A DNA stretch of 64,000 nucleotides from Rhynchosporium graminicola. Lineage: Eukaryota > Ascomycota > Leotiomycetes > Helotiales > Ploettnerulaceae. The DNA lies in assembly GCA_900074885.1 (NCBI GenBank), contig FJUW01000011.1, positions 310,001 through 374,000 of the forward strand, given 5' to 3'. Below are positions 50,125 through 61,248 of this stretch, in pieces. The translations under genes and the position numbers were made by a program. The number at the start of each line of letters is the position of its first letter. Position 1 is the stretch's first letter. Under the pieces are notes generated by a model. It was not told the DNA's origin and searched no databases. It saw only the letters and a program-made list of their open reading frames with translations.

Positions 50125-52865
50125 ATGCCTTCCTCAGAATCAACCAAGAAGCACCTCAAGCTTCAGCCAGAGCAGAACGACCACAATCCTACAGATTCGG
50201 GCTCGGAATCTGACGAGTATATTACCAGCGGAGGAGCCACGAGGGAGAATAAGGATATCGTATATACAAGTCTTGGTACGTCTAACCATCTCAAACACTA
50301 TTACATGACACTCTCCTGACTGTATGGCCTGGAATGGGACCTGACACAAATTGTTAATATTGCCTGTAGGTGATGGGGCAGAGGATTTTGCTCAGCAATT
50401 CGCTACATATCAACTCAAGCAAGGGCAATTGACGCTTGAAGGTGAGAGCTTCATCCCTTGGGCGGCTTTCAAGAAGTATCCATATACCTACATTGGGAAT
50501 TCCAATCGACAACGTGTTAATGAGGAGTTCTTTGATCGAGGAAAGGTCGTGAATGAGCCTTGGGACTTGTGAGTATTCATTTCTTCTTTTCTCACCCGCG
50601 TGTCTGGAAGATGATCGAAAGTTTGGCTTCTAGCTTTGATGAAAACTTTGCTGTTGCGATTCATTCACATGTCTCCGTGGTCACTCTTTCCTTTCTTGAA
50701 GACTACATCTGAGTTTCATGATCTGTGTGTCGTCTCCCGAGAACATTGATACTCAGATGTAGCCTTTTCTTCGGCCATTCTTATCGGTACACAGCATCCC
50801 ATTCTTAATTTCATTACAGCTTCTACATCTATCGCGGACCTTCCGATCTAAATCTCCAACCCATTCTTTTGGTACCCACTCGACAGGTCGACGCCTTCCT
50901 AAAGAGAATCAATCAAAAGCTCGACACCGCCCTCACAGTCCCTTCTGGCGGAGCAAACGGCGCCTTCCAAGTCACCTTTACCAACGACGGCACCCCTCAA
51001 CCTCGCTATTTGGGATTCTCAATTAACAACGACATGGCTGAAAGTCTGAGAAAAAATGTACCGCCTCATTACTTCAAACTGGATGGTGAGCCCGGTACTG
51101 TGGGAACTCCATCTGATAGATCTCTTGCTGCTTTCCGCACCAAGATTTCTCTCATGACACAAGCTCAGAAGGGGAAAAAGATCGTGAATAAGGAGAAGCA
51201 GAAAAAGGACCGCATTGAGAAACAGCAGGCATGGTCTCATTCCATTAAGAGAGTTCAGCGGTACCTAGGTCTTCGAGAATCTACTACAGGTAAGCAATTC
51301 GGAAATCCTTCATTGTCACAAGTCCCCCATATTTTTCGCAGCAGAGTCCCATTCCCGACACCGAGTAGTTCGAGAATGGAGACTTATTTCTTTAGGTCGT
51401 ATTACCACCATCAGAGCCAGCTTAGGTGCCACTGAATATGGATGGGCTTATTATGAGGATGCTGTCAAACAAGCCCTCGCTAAACTTCCACCTTCAGCTG
51501 TCTTCAATGCCGATGAAGCTGCTCCATATGCGCAGGAGGCATCTGTGGTCTTCGTCTGTATCGATGTCGAAGCCTATGAGCGCAATGCTCGAGTCATCAC
51601 CGAAGTTGGCATCGCTACACTCGACACGAATGACCTTAAATCTCTAGCTCCAGGTGAAGGTGGTTTCGAATGGATGAAGAAGATTCGAGCTAGACATTTC
51701 AGAATCAAGGAGAACATGCACTACAGCAATACCGAATTCGTAGCTGGGTGTGCTGATAAGTTTGAGTTTGGGTAAGTCCATTTGCTGCATGGAATAATTT
51801 GGGATTCTGGCAAGCTGACACGATATAGTCAAAGTGAAATCGTCGGCCTCAAGGATGCGCCGCACATGATATCGACTTGCTTCAAGCCACCTTTCTCCGG
51901 TTCTGGCGATGCTGCACCTGACGAAAATAAACCCAAGCGTAATATCATTCTAGTTGGACATGATGTTGGCGCCGATGTTCACTTCTTGCAATCCATCGGC
52001 TATGATATCCACAATCTATCAAACCTGTTGGAGCAGGCAGACACTGCGATCATGTGGAGATACTTGAAGCGCGAATCCAACCCACGAAATCTGGGCAGCA
52101 TTCTCGCGGATTTGGGCATCATTGGTTGGAACCTGCATAATGCGGGCAATGATGCTGTCTACACTTTGCAAGCCATGATTGGAATAGCTATCAAGCAGAT
52201 CGAGGAGAAGCAGAAGAAACTAGAGACCAAGGACCTGGAGAAGAAGAACCGAATCTCCGAGTAAGAAGTCTCTCCAGTGGTCTAGAGTTTATACTGACGT
52301 GATCTCTAGGCATGTCAAAGAAGCAGTTGAAATGGCAGTTGAGAGAGAAGAAGGTTGGAGTTCTGGTGGCGAAAACAGTGATGGCGGTGCACCAGTTCCT
52401 ATCGTTAGGCAACCTACGCCCCAAGCTAAGAAAGACGTGAAATCTCAAACTTGGCAGCGTAACCAGCCTGCAGCATCTACACAAGCTTCTCGTGGCCCTG
52501 CTCAGTCGGGCAACAGTCAATGGGGAGCACATTCGTCTCAGCTGAATGCTACGACTGAGGCTTTCTCAACCATGTTGATCAGGTAAGTTCATACAAACGC
52601 GCCGAGATTGCCTTAACATGCTTCAAGGCCCCTTCGATATCACTAACAGCTGCGCAGTAATCAAGGACCGAGAGACAGGTCAAGCCCATGGCGATTGAAG
52701 TCTGCGTCAGGACCCGCCGGCGCCTCGAAGACTTCTGGTAGCTCGGCGAAGACCGCAAAGCTAGAGAGCCTTCTTAAGAAGAGTAGCATTTCCAAGGGAT
52801 CTGGTCATCCACCAGCGAAAGGCGATGAAAAAAATGGTGGGGGAAACCAGGGAAGGGCGTGGTGA
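50125..52865 (+). CDS. Gfd2/YDR514C-like protein with DEDD-exonuclease fold
   Basis: There are seven exons: 50125-50275, 50370-50568, 50820-51289, 51342-51771, 51829-52260, 52310-52582 and 52658-52865. They give 720 residues. The N-terminus is acidic and polar. A middle part (about 70-275) contains YLGFSINN and a Lys-rich helix. The RNase H-like domain runs from about 335 to 540, with motif I VFVCIDVEAYE (Asp/Glu near 346-348), motif II LVGHDVGADVHFL (near 459) and motif III LHNAGNDAVYTLQAM (near 518). A long polar C-terminal tail, rich in Gln, Ser and Lys, follows. Yeast Gfd2 was found as a helper of the mRNA-export helicase Dbp5. Filamentous relatives, including Neurospora QIP-type exonucleases, share the fold, and I cannot decide between these subfamilies. 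An acidic residue appears at each of the three motifs, so 3'-5' exonuclease activity is possible but unproven. Confidence 0.82.
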
Positions 52866-53183
52866 TGAACGATTGTTGGTGATTTGTTTCCGTAATGGCT
52901 GATGAAGCTTCATTCTGCGTATTGTCATTGCCTTACTCACGGTGACTTATACCAATAATAACAAAGTAGTGATTTCATGAAAAGCCTCAGTGACAAAGAT
53001 AAAGATCCGAATTGACTGACCAAAATCAATTCTTTCAGAGAAGAGATCTACCCTGCAAGACATCATTACATATCCCAACAAATCCAATGCCGCTAAACGC
53101 CAACGCTGATGTTTCAGACCTCCATGCTATATCGTACAGTATTACAATGATATACACTCTCGACGCAGCAGAATGCCAGAGCA
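52866..53183. other. Convergent 3' intergenic region
   Basis: It lies between the Gfd2-like gene and pam18 and holds only UTR-like sequence. Confidence 0.6.
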
Positions 53184-53641
53184 TCATCCATTCTTCTCCA
53201 GGAACTCCTTTGCCTCGTTTACTTTCGTAGCTAGGTATGGACTTCCGCCTCGATCGGGATGATTTAACATCATAAGTGTTCGGTGATTCTTCCGTATCCG
53301 CTCTTTCGTAAGTTGACGTTCGCTACCATACTCATCAGTTTCCTCTTTTCATTCGATGTAATTCCCGTAACCATCCGAGTAAAGGAATCTTGGGCGTGGC
53401 GTACCTGAGTTGCAGGATCAGAGATGCCTCTTTCTTATTCATCTTTGGCTCGAATCCGCCCTTGTAGAATGCCTTCCCCAATGCGCCGACTGCTTCTCCT
53501 CGCGATCGTCGGAGGGCTACGAGTCCTGCCCTGCCCTACCCTGCTGTCAGCGGTGTACTATCGTCAAGGAGAGGTTGTTCGGTTTCTTACTAGAAATGCG
53601 GCCACGGCGACACCGGCGCCCATTGCTAGGATTGAGGCCAT
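53184..53641 (-). CDS. pam18: Pam18/Tim14, J-protein of the mitochondrial import motor
   Basis: There are three exons: 53641-53591, 53535-53405 and 53322-53184. They give 106 residues, the normal size of the fungal core protein. The N-terminus is a transmembrane segment ([20 protein letters not shown]). [20 protein letters not shown] is the conserved linker, and the J domain carries the HPD motif at residues 71-73 ([15 protein letters not shown]). Pam18 sits in the mitochondrial inner membrane at TIM23 and stimulates mtHsp70 (Ssc1) ATPase, opposed by Pam16. The exon junctions were chosen because they alone restore [14 protein letters not shown] and [15 protein letters not shown]. The short length and lack of a long intermembrane-space extension are typical of filamentous fungi. 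The gene is divergent from rlp24. Confidence 0.94.
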
Positions 53642-53959
53642 TGTTGCCTTGTGAAATATGCGGGAAAAATTCTTTGATATATCCTTTCTTTCTACCTGGT
53701 GTGTAAGCGTCGAATATTTTGTAAGGTTGAAAGTGATACTGCTTGTTAACTTGCAGCAGTCTTACTTGGTTAGCTCGAAGTGGTAGAAGCCGACGACAAT
53801 TTTGATGGAGCTTGGACCAGTACACTAACCATGAATAGCGTAGCACAATCTTTTATCGGGCTAAGCGACCGTGAAATTTCTTGAAGGTCGAGATACTTTG
53901 TGGTGGAGCAATCACTTATCAACGTCGCAGTCCACCTCGAGGATTCTAACGTCGCCAAT
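53642..53959. promoter_or_regulatory. Shared divergent promoter, pam18 / rlp24
   Basis: There are 318 bp between the two start codons of conserved housekeeping genes. No TATA box or known motif is obvious. Confidence 0.55.
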
Positions 53960-54749
53960 ATGAGGATCGAGACTTGTTATTTCTGCTCGCAGCCGTGCTA
54001 TCCTTCGGTACGTTCTTGAACTCCGGCAGTCTTATCGCGACCGAATGTTTTGAGTCGTTGCGACAGGATGTGCAGTTCGGTCGAATTGGCTCAGGATTGC
54101 CTGGAGCTTGAACGAGAATTTCAGAGAGTTTTTGGGGAACCAAAGCTAATCGTTATAATAGAAGGGTATCACATTCGTCCGTAACGATGCCAGACTCTTC
54201 AGATTCTGTCGATCGAAATGCCACAAGAACGTACGATCTCACCTCGAATCCTCCCCAACCATCACCAGTCAGAAACTTTACTAACAACCGATTCCACAGT
54301 TCAAAATGAAGCGTAACCCCCGCAAGTTGAAATGGACCAAAGCCTTCCGCAAATCTGCCGGTAAAGAAATGGTCGTCGACAGCACCCTCACCTTCGCCGC
54401 TCGCCGCAACGTCCCCGTCCGCTACAACCGCGATCTGGTGGCCAAAACCCTCAATGCCATGGAGCGTGTATCCGAGATCCGACAGCGTCGCGAGAGAGTC
54501 TTCTACAAGAAGAGGATGTCTGGCAACAAGGAGCGCGAGAAGGAAGCGAATCGCAAATTGGTGGCTGAGAACGAGCATTTGCTGCCGAGAATGCGTGCCA
54601 GTGAGCGCAAACTGGCTGCGGAGGCGGGTGAGGAGGTTGAGGAGCAACCGCTCGAGAGGGAGAAGACTAAGGTGTTTGGCAAGATGAAGGAGAGGAGGAA
54701 GGTGCTTGTACAGGATGTTGAGGAGGAGGATGGCATGGATATGGACTGA
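53960..54749 (+). CDS. rlp24: Rlp24, 60S ribosome-biogenesis factor of the L24e family
   Basis: There are three exons: 53960-54007, 54162-54230 and 54300-54749. They give 188 residues. The N-terminus is the L24e zinc ribbon, with Cys6, Cys9, Cys32 and Cys36 ([16 protein letters not shown] then [11 protein letters not shown]). [20 protein letters not shown] and [21 protein letters not shown] are strongly conserved Rlp24 segments. A basic coiled region and an acidic tail (EEEDGMDMD) follow; the C-terminal extension distinguishes Rlp24 from ribosomal eL24. Rlp24 joins nuclear pre-60S particles, recruits and activates the AAA-ATPase Drg1 in the cytoplasm, and is then replaced by eL24. The third exon alone is open and could be mistaken for a complete gene. 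The two small upstream exons are needed for the zinc ribbon. Confidence 0.96.
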
Positions 54750-55196
54750 TGAGGGAGGGAAATGTGTGTATTTTCTGACTGAGATGCGGGGTCTGGAGTT
54801 CTTGGGCTTCTATAAAAAGGCGTTGGCTGGCTGCATGGATGCGTACATACCTCTGAAAGATGGAATGTATTCATGATTTTCTCTTGAATCGGCTGAAGCT
54901 GTCAGATGGTGGATAGCTTGGAAATTATGAGCCTGTGAAGTGTGGGGATCTGTGGCGCGAGAGGGAGATGGAAACCTTAAGCTACATCACCATGGTTTTT
55001 ACTGGCTCTAATTCAAGGGCAGCGTTTCTAAGTAGAAGACTACTGAAGCTATGCTGCCAAGTTGTCAAAAGAGAGCACTTATCCCAATCGTCCGTACCCC
55101 ATATATACTGAAATTTCGGACTTCTACCTTTTCTCTTTAACTTTTCATTCTTACCTTTTTCTGTCTACGGACTTCTCTGCAAACACAGCACCTCTA
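54750..55196. other. Convergent 3' intergenic region
   Basis: It lies between rlp24 and the SnoaL-like gene and has no supported gene. Confidence 0.6.
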
Positions 55197-55420
55197 TCAC
55201 TTCGCATTTTGAATAGCAGCAGTGTCCTGGAATCACGTTGTCAGTACATCCCGACAGATGTGTCCATCCAACGGAGTATGTAACAGACGTACCAGATACA
55301 CTTGATAATACGCCATCTTCCACTCCGCGTTAACCTTCGCCATCTTAGCTCGAGCGGCCCATTCGACCTATATTCATCCAATGTGTCAGCTTTTTGTCAA
55401 AAACTATTCATCATGAAGAG

Positions 55421-55464
<44 letters not shown>

Positions 55465-56202
55465 CCAAACTCTCCGTAACAAAAAACAGAACTCAGAAGT
55501 ACTATAAGAAGCTCACATCTGCTTTTCTCCCATCCTTCAACTCGAGTATCACGGTGCCGTATAGCATGAGCTCGTCAGCACCTGATCCGAACGGGAAGAT
55601 CTTGATGGGTGTGTGCAGACGCGAGGATACTGTTGCCCACATGCCTTTGCGGATAGCTAGGATTTCTAGAAATTTGAGTTAGTGATCATGGAAGATGTGT
55701 GCCCTGACTTGGTTTGCTGAAGTGATTGGGAAGGGAAGGGAAGGGAAGGGAAGGGAAGGGTTTTGGTCTGTCTAGTTACGGTCCAGACATCTAGATGTGA
55801 AATTTGCCTTCCAACTCCAAGAATTCCGAATCGCGTTGGGCCAACGCACATATTCGATGCCCAGAACTTGAGCCAGGTTCAAGTCAAAACATGGAATGTG
55901 AACTAAGACAGATCGCAACACCTCGTACGCAAAGTATCATCTCGCGAATTCGAAGCTTCGAAAAAAGAACCCTGGAAGAGGACTAAGATAACGAGATTAA
56001 ATCCTCAAAACTTACCTTCCCTCCCTCTCCCCTTCTTGCTAGCCATCACGAAATCGGCATCTTCTGTAAACGAATCCGCATAGGCATCTTGCGCATCCGG
56101 CGTATCGCTCGTCTTGTAGAAGGTCTCGAAGAAAGCGCGGATGCCTTCGTCGAGATTGGTTCCTGGCGGGAGAGCGGAGCGGTAGGTGTGGTTGTTTGAC
56201 AT
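55197..56202 (-). CDS. SnoaL/NTF2-like fold protein
   Basis: There are four exons: 56202-56016, 55665-55517, 55367-55293 and 55226-55197. They give 146 residues. The pattern fits a SnoaL-like alpha+beta cone. Helical GIRAFFETFYKTSDTPDA is followed by YADSFTEDADFVMASKKGRG (the DF/F strand), then a helix ILAIRKGMWATVSSRLH, then strands IKIFPFGSGADELMLYGTV and LELKDGRKADVEWAARAKM, and finally WKMAYYQVYLD. The length is normal for the family. Members include polyketide cyclases, isomerases and many proteins of unknown function, and no conserved catalytic Asp/His set can be assigned. It is presumably cytosolic, as there is no signal peptide. Intron 2 carries a (CT)n microsatellite and intron 1 a (GGGAA)n array. 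The small last exon (DTAAIQNAK) is supported by good splice sites. Confidence 0.82.
55423..55461 (+). repeat. Dinucleotide repeat (CT)n in an intron
   Basis: About 18-19 perfect ct units lie inside intron 2 of the SnoaL-like gene. In the sense strand it is (AG)n, which lies between donor and acceptor. Confidence 0.95.
55728..55760 (+). repeat. Pentanucleotide repeat (GGGAA)n in an intron
   Basis: Six gggaa units lie inside intron 1 of the SnoaL-like gene. Confidence 0.93.
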
Positions 56203-56834
56203 TTGGAAATTTTGAGATGTATCTGTTTGGTTGGTGTTGGGGCGTGGGATTGTGATGAGATGAGTGTCTTGATTTTTGGTTTGAGGATGGTAGGGTGGTG
56301 TGGAGGTTACGATGCTGGATCGAGGGGCTGTGGTGATTGATGGAGGGGTCGATCCGGGGGTCCCTATCCGGTGCTGTGCCGAGATGTAGGTAGCGATGTC
56401 AAGTCCATTGTTTACTTTGACGTTACTAAAGTGGTTTGAATGTACCTAGGTAGATATCATTCATCACTTATTCGACAGTTTCGTTACATGGCAGGTGGAT
56501 AATCCAAGTATCTATAATACCAGTACCAATTTCCGCATAGTAAAAGATATACATACTACCTACCACTGAGGCTGTCGAAATTCGGCTCGGGCGAAGCAAA
56601 CTCATCAGCTAAGCAAAGTCATCACATATTCATACGACATTTAAATAGTGAATTAGGAGTAATCCTAAAGAAATATTTGTGACATTCACTCCGAATTACA
56701 GGGTGTCTCGCGAAGGAATACTCTCACGTCATAATTATTTGATGACTTGGGTTTGTAAGAGGTAGCAGGTTCTCGCTTCGCTCGCGACGAGTTTGCCCAG
56801 CCTGGCGCTCCTGTCATTCTCATCCTCACATCAC
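56203..56834. other. Intergenic, SnoaL-like gene to MJ1316-domain gene
   Basis: It is the 5' flank of the SnoaL-like gene and 3' flank of the next gene. No gene is supported. Confidence 0.6.
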
Positions 56835-57278
56835 TCACGCCTCAGCCGACTTCCCAGACTTGAAAAACAAATCAATCCTCGTCCTCTTATCCCACATAAG
56901 CACATCCTTCCCAGCACCCCTCTCGCTCTTCTCAAAATACACAATGCGGTGCTCGGGAATGAATTCCTTATGCTGCTGATCCAGCTGCCACTCCGCCGCC
57001 GGCTTGACCTTCAAACCTCCAAAGCGATCCTCGTACCCGACTTTAAAATCATCGATGTCGTAGGAGCCGGGGTCGTGTTTGAGACGGCTGATGACGTGCG
57101 AGGCTGTGCGGAGAGTGGTTGTCGATTCGGAGCTGGAGGGTAATTGTTTGGATTTTTGTTTGGACTTCTTGGTAGGTTTGGGGGATGAGGGGGGTTCGAG
57201 GGGAAGGTCGGCGCGTTTGGGACCGGGGATAGTTTGGCGTCTGAAGGAAGTGGTTGAGTTGAGTAGGACGTTTGTCAT
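56835..57278 (-). CDS. MJ1316/DUF504-domain protein
   Basis: This is a single-exon frame of 147 codons with an ATG at 57278. The first 55 residues are polar and basic (PKPTKKSKQKSKQ). The rest matches the MJ1316 (formerly DUF504) domain: RTASHVISRLKHDP, then IDDFKVGYEDRFGGL, then EFIPEHRIVYFE, and finally VLMWDKRTRIDLFF. The proposed role of this small domain, from comparative genomics, is recognition of RNA cyclic-phosphate ends. In animals it occurs in LENG9, fused to a 2H phosphoesterase. Here it stands alone, which is common in fungi. The next gene upstream on the same strand ends about 400 bp away and has a faint poly(A)-polymerase-like look. A functional link or a split fusion is possible but speculative. 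Confidence 0.85.
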   Translation of the reverse strand: MTNVLLNSTTSFRRQTIPGPKRADLPLEPPSSPKPTKKSKQKSKQLPSSSESTTTLRTASHVISRLKHDPGSYDIDDFKVGYEDRFGGLKVKPAAEWQLDQQHKEFIPEHRIVYFEKSERGAGKDVLMWDKRTRIDLFFKSGKSAEA

Positions 57279-57676
57279 TTCTATTCTGTCACAGAGCTCC
57301 GCGATGACGAAGCAGGAAGAGGTGTCGCTGCGGGGTATGTTAGCATTGCTTGATGGGAACTGACTCGAAGTATCATAACCAGCTCTTGAATGAGATAAGT
57401 ATAGGAGGGAGGAATTACAATTCGTCTTGAGAAATAATGCTGCGGCTCCACGATTCCACTATCTGTTGGATGCTCAACTTCATCATCACACAACCTGTTA
57501 GCTAGTGCACAACTGGTGTCGTGAGAAGTCAATTTTCTCTGGGATTAAGTGTAGATACCTGATCTATTGTGTGGTAACTCCAGCCCATAACATATGTCCA
57601 ATTACTGGATTTCTGTGGCTCTGCACTTTTCTGAATGAGTCGGCCAGGCCATACCATACATGAGGGTGGCGCAACC
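57279..57676. other. Intergenic, short
   Basis: It is upstream of the MJ1316-domain gene and downstream of the 393-residue gene. No further exon is convincing. Confidence 0.5.
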
Positions 57677-58906
57677 TTACGCATTGGCCTTTGAATCGAG
57701 TTCAAGATGCCTAACAGGGAGGTAAGTGAGATGTCGGTAAGACACAAGTGACAATTTAAAGCAGAGATTCAGGCGGTCACCCATGAGCCAGTCCGAGGGA
57801 GACTTACTGTTGCGCAATTTTGGAACTTGTTCTTCTATCATGTTCAAGTGCTTTCCATGCAGTATAGAACTGGATCCATTGTATTCCACATCAATTTTGA
57901 TGAAGAAGGCACAATTCATCTTCGCTTGCATAGGCAGAGCTCTCACTTTCATTAAAGCAGACTGAGACAATGGCGCGATTGCTGATGCTGTTCGTTCCGG
58001 AAAGGACTCTAGGCCTACCTGGTACCGGGAAACGAATGCCTGGTTGGCCAAAAGACCATCGAAGACTTTTGCCACTACGGTTTCCGCGGTCAATGAAGTT
58101 TCATTTTCCTTGAGATCTTGGAGAGCGTGTTCCACAAGAACCAGAACTTGCTGAGTCTGAAAGTAGCGACTGTCATGGCGAGGGAGATGACCATTGCAGA
58201 AAGCGCCGCGTTCGATTGCATACGCCCGTAGATAGTAAAATGCTATTCTTACGACTTCAGGGCTTGAAGCAGTAGATAGGCTATTCTTATATGATGCTCG
58301 TATTTCCCGAGCTCTTACAAGTTGAGCGTAGATCAGATCGGCCTCTCGGGTCTTGAGAAATCCAACTGGAGCATCTAGGACACTGGAGTAGCTAGAAGAC
58401 ATCAGTAAACATCATCATAAGATCGGACCAATGACATACTTCCGAACCAACTCCTCCCAGCGACTGTAGCTCAAGTCGAAGTGGTAGCCACGAAAGCGAA
58501 ATTCGAACTTGCTACTTCCGGCAGAATATACCTCAAAGCCAGAATTTAAACTTTCGTTATTTACTTCGTCGATATTCTGCCAGAAAATGTCTTCAAATGT
58601 GTTCTGAGAAATGGTACCGATGGCGTGACATATGAGGTATTCATCACAGCCGATAAGAAATGTTCGATGTTCCAGCTTAACAACAGGCAGTGCTGCTGCT
58701 CGAGCTGCACTAGGACTGGTTTCTTGCTCGTCGTCGCTTTTGCTAGAATCATCGTCGGTAGTGTTGGTGCCTTGCTCTAAAAGAGCTTGAAGTGCGACGA
58801 ATTGCTTTTCGAGACCTTCGAGCCATTCTGGGGAAGGTGTGTTGTAATTTTTTTCTAAGAATGTCTGCACTTCAGCAGCATCCGAGTCTCTAGTATCGTG
58901 AGCCAT
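57677..58906 (-). CDS. Unrecognised 393-residue protein, possibly nucleotidyltransferase-related
   Basis: There are two exons, 58906-58440 and 58391-57677, which join in frame (VRN|YSSVLDAP). The N-terminal 75 residues are acidic (DDDSSKSDDEQET). A core of about 75-150 has HRTFLIGCDEYLICHAIG and FEFRFRGYHFDLSYSRWEEL. The second strand resembles the third-carboxylate strand of poly(A)-polymerase-like nucleotidyltransferases (..GYHFDLSYSRW), but no GS..D.D catalytic block is seen. The helical second half (IAFYYLRAYAIERGAF) could be a central-domain relic of the same fold. No signal peptide or membrane segment is present. The resemblance is faint and the protein is best called hypothetical. The C-terminus (LELDSKANA) is an unspliced guess, and a further 3' exon cannot be excluded. 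Confidence 0.6.
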
Positions 58907-60744
58907 TGCTGGGCTACTGAGGGCGTTGTCACGTGGCTTAGACGAAGCGCGAAGGTGTGAGAGAAATTTCTCGCGGAAGAATGTTCCCAGGCGCGGAGAA
59001 TGAGTAAATGATTATTTGATAGGGAAATGTAACGATCTCTTCAGATTGGAAAGCGAAAATTGCTTTATTTAGTGTAGTATGTGAAAAGAAAGTCCTAAGA
59101 TTTGATTATTGAGTCACTCGCCGTTGACATGTAGGTAGGCACTGTCAACGTTTCCATTACGAGAACTCAGCCTCATGGTATGAGTCAAGGTGGATTGCGA
59201 CGAAACTCTGAACCTACGTCCCTGCAACCTCCATGTGTCAAAGAGTATAACTGAAAGCCACTCATGAGCAAAATGTCAGTTATCCACTTGATGAGGCTCA
59301 GAAAGGTACCAAGAAGGGGGTTGTCTGAGATTCGGAGTGCGTTCCCAGACTTGGAGATGATACAAGGCTGGGCTCGTTCGTGTCCACGAAGAATGAAATC
59401 CTGTAAATGACATTCAAACATGACTCAAGGCAAAGGTCTGGGAAAGTTTTTGTGACATCAGTTTATCAATCCGTCAAAAGTTCTATCAACCCTTTACGAC
59501 TCTAGGCTGGAATTGAGTTCTCGAGTCAGCAATAAGCAAGAGAGCCAAGCCTCAAGTCGGTTCCGGTGCTTTGGTGCACCACGCAATTATAAGTAAGTTG
59601 CCAAGCAGAGATCAGAATAGCGCCAGCCCTACGCTCCTGTTTCGCGGTCAATCTGTCTATCGCCTTTCAAACTCCCTTCCCCGTGTCTTCTGACCCTTCC
59701 TACATTTCTAGCAGACTTCTAGAGTGCAGAGCTATGATAAGCCTCTTTCATGGCACTCAGTCCCGGCGATGTTTCATACTGCGATAACACAAAGATCCAG
59801 ACTGTGTAGCATGCGTTTTCAGGTAATGGCCGCCTTCTGGCTTCAATTGCATTCGTCTTGTAATCTTCCACTCTCCTGCCAATGTCTCATGCACCTTTTA
59901 AGGGGAAAATGCACTTGAATACGCTGTGCAGGAACTTGAGTAAGTTCTTTCCCGGACAGTAGCCCTAATTACTCAAGGGATGGCACAGGCACGAACAAGA
60001 TTCCATGCCAAGGATCCAATCCTCCGGTACTTTCGTACGAAAGAAAGTACAGAGTGCGGAACGAATAACTGCTTGCTTTCTGCGTCTGACTGGACAGCAA
60101 GTGCTTCTCAAGATTGGCGCCTGTCATCATGCTTCGTATAGCATTCGGGGAGGACAACTCGCGAACGCTCCCTTGGCCTCCCACCATCCAAGCATTCCAG
60201 GGAGTCCGCGCCATTGGCAGAGTCAAAACGACAGTGGAATTTCTTGGAATCTCGTCCCTCCGCGCGGAGATGACTACCAAGGGCTGGGCAGACCATTCAG
60301 AGGTCGTAACAGCGCATAGTGTTCTGGGGTGGATTGCCTTGTCCCTTTTCTGTATCGTGTTATTTTCTTTGAGGCGGCTGGCTAATTATGGTGTGATCAC
60401 GCGCGAGTCTCCAATTCGGACTCGAGTACAGCAGTACTACTCTAGCGTTGAGGGCGAACAGAATGAGATTTTCTACAGGAGGATGGCAGGCCGTCGGGGG
60501 CAGATGGTCTGAGATTAACAGACAGACTATTAGCCGAGCAAGAAAGAGTAGAATGGGGCGCTCCCTGTCCTGTCCTGTCCTGTCCTGTCCTGTCTCTCTC
60601 CTATACAGTAGCTCACCTCACCTCACCTCACCTCGGGAGTGAAGAAAGACTGTGGTTCCCCGCGGCAAGTTTCAATTATAGCTGCTCCAGATTTCCGAGG
60701 TTGCTCTGCTCTGCTGGCTGGTCTTGTCTTCCCTCCGAACGGGC

Positions 60745-60750
60745 GCCAGG
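60745..60750 (+). promoter_or_regulatory. Candidate PacC site GCCAGG
   Basis: It matches the PacC consensus GCCARG, about 840 bp upstream of the pacC start. A six-base motif occurs often by chance. Confidence 0.25.
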
Positions 60751-60959
60751 CAGGCCCTGTACATAAATAAGTAGCTGCCACGCCACGATCACCTATCTCA
60801 TCAATTGACAGACTGGCCTCCGTCCAACCGACTCAAGAGCTTGCATCAAGTACGAAAGTACCAAGTATTCCTGATTATCAGCCCCCTCACCCCTCACCCC
60901 TCACCCCTCTTCCCCCCTCCCCCAAAACGCCAGATGGCTCGATGGGTGAGAAACAGTTG

Positions 60960-60965
60960 GCCAAG
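60960..60965 (+). promoter_or_regulatory. Candidate PacC site GCCAAG
   Basis: It matches the PacC consensus GCCARG. Confidence 0.3.
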
Positions 60966-61026
60966 TGGTTCCGTGCTTGGAAGAACGGAGCGCAGTTTCT
61001 TGGGTGCTAAGGATTTCCGACACCGT

Positions 61027-61032
61027 GCCAAG
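61027..61032 (+). promoter_or_regulatory. Candidate PacC site GCCAAG
   Basis: It matches the PacC consensus GCCARG, 62 bp after the previous site. Confidence 0.3.
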
Positions 61033-61234
61033 AGTAGGCTGTGCAATAGATATTCCTTGGCAATGTCTTGGTATCGCGCGAGTCGATAAAGCCAGCCGCG
61101 GCGTTACTACATTGTGGTTCCGCCGCGTCTGAAGGGGCTGATGGTTGGTCAGCCACTGCTCCTCTTTCACTTCTGTAGCCCTCGCTCTCACTAGATACAC
61201 CTCCCCGCCCCACTATCGCATTAGCGACGGTCAC

Positions 61235-61248
61235 GCCAAGCCCTTGGC
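61235..61248. promoter_or_regulatory. Inverted pair of PacC sites (GCCAAG cc CTTGGC)
   Basis: Two GCCAAG hexamers in opposite orientation are separated by two bases, about 340 bp upstream of the pacC ATG. Paired sites are far less likely by chance than single ones. In Aspergillus, PacC binds GCCARG and pacC itself is an alkaline-expressed gene. Confidence 0.5.

Noticed and set aside
53770..54143. Minus-strand frames opposite the first exons of rlp24
   Set aside because: Antisense shadows; the plus strand encodes the L24e zinc ribbon exons.
54153..54647. 164-codon minus-strand frame opposite rlp24 exon 3
   Set aside because: Mirror frame of the highly conserved rlp24 coding exon.
60114..60512. 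132-codon plus-strand frame with one hydrophobic segment
   Set aside because: No family resemblance and an antisense frame of similar length; may be a decayed gene but cannot be supported.
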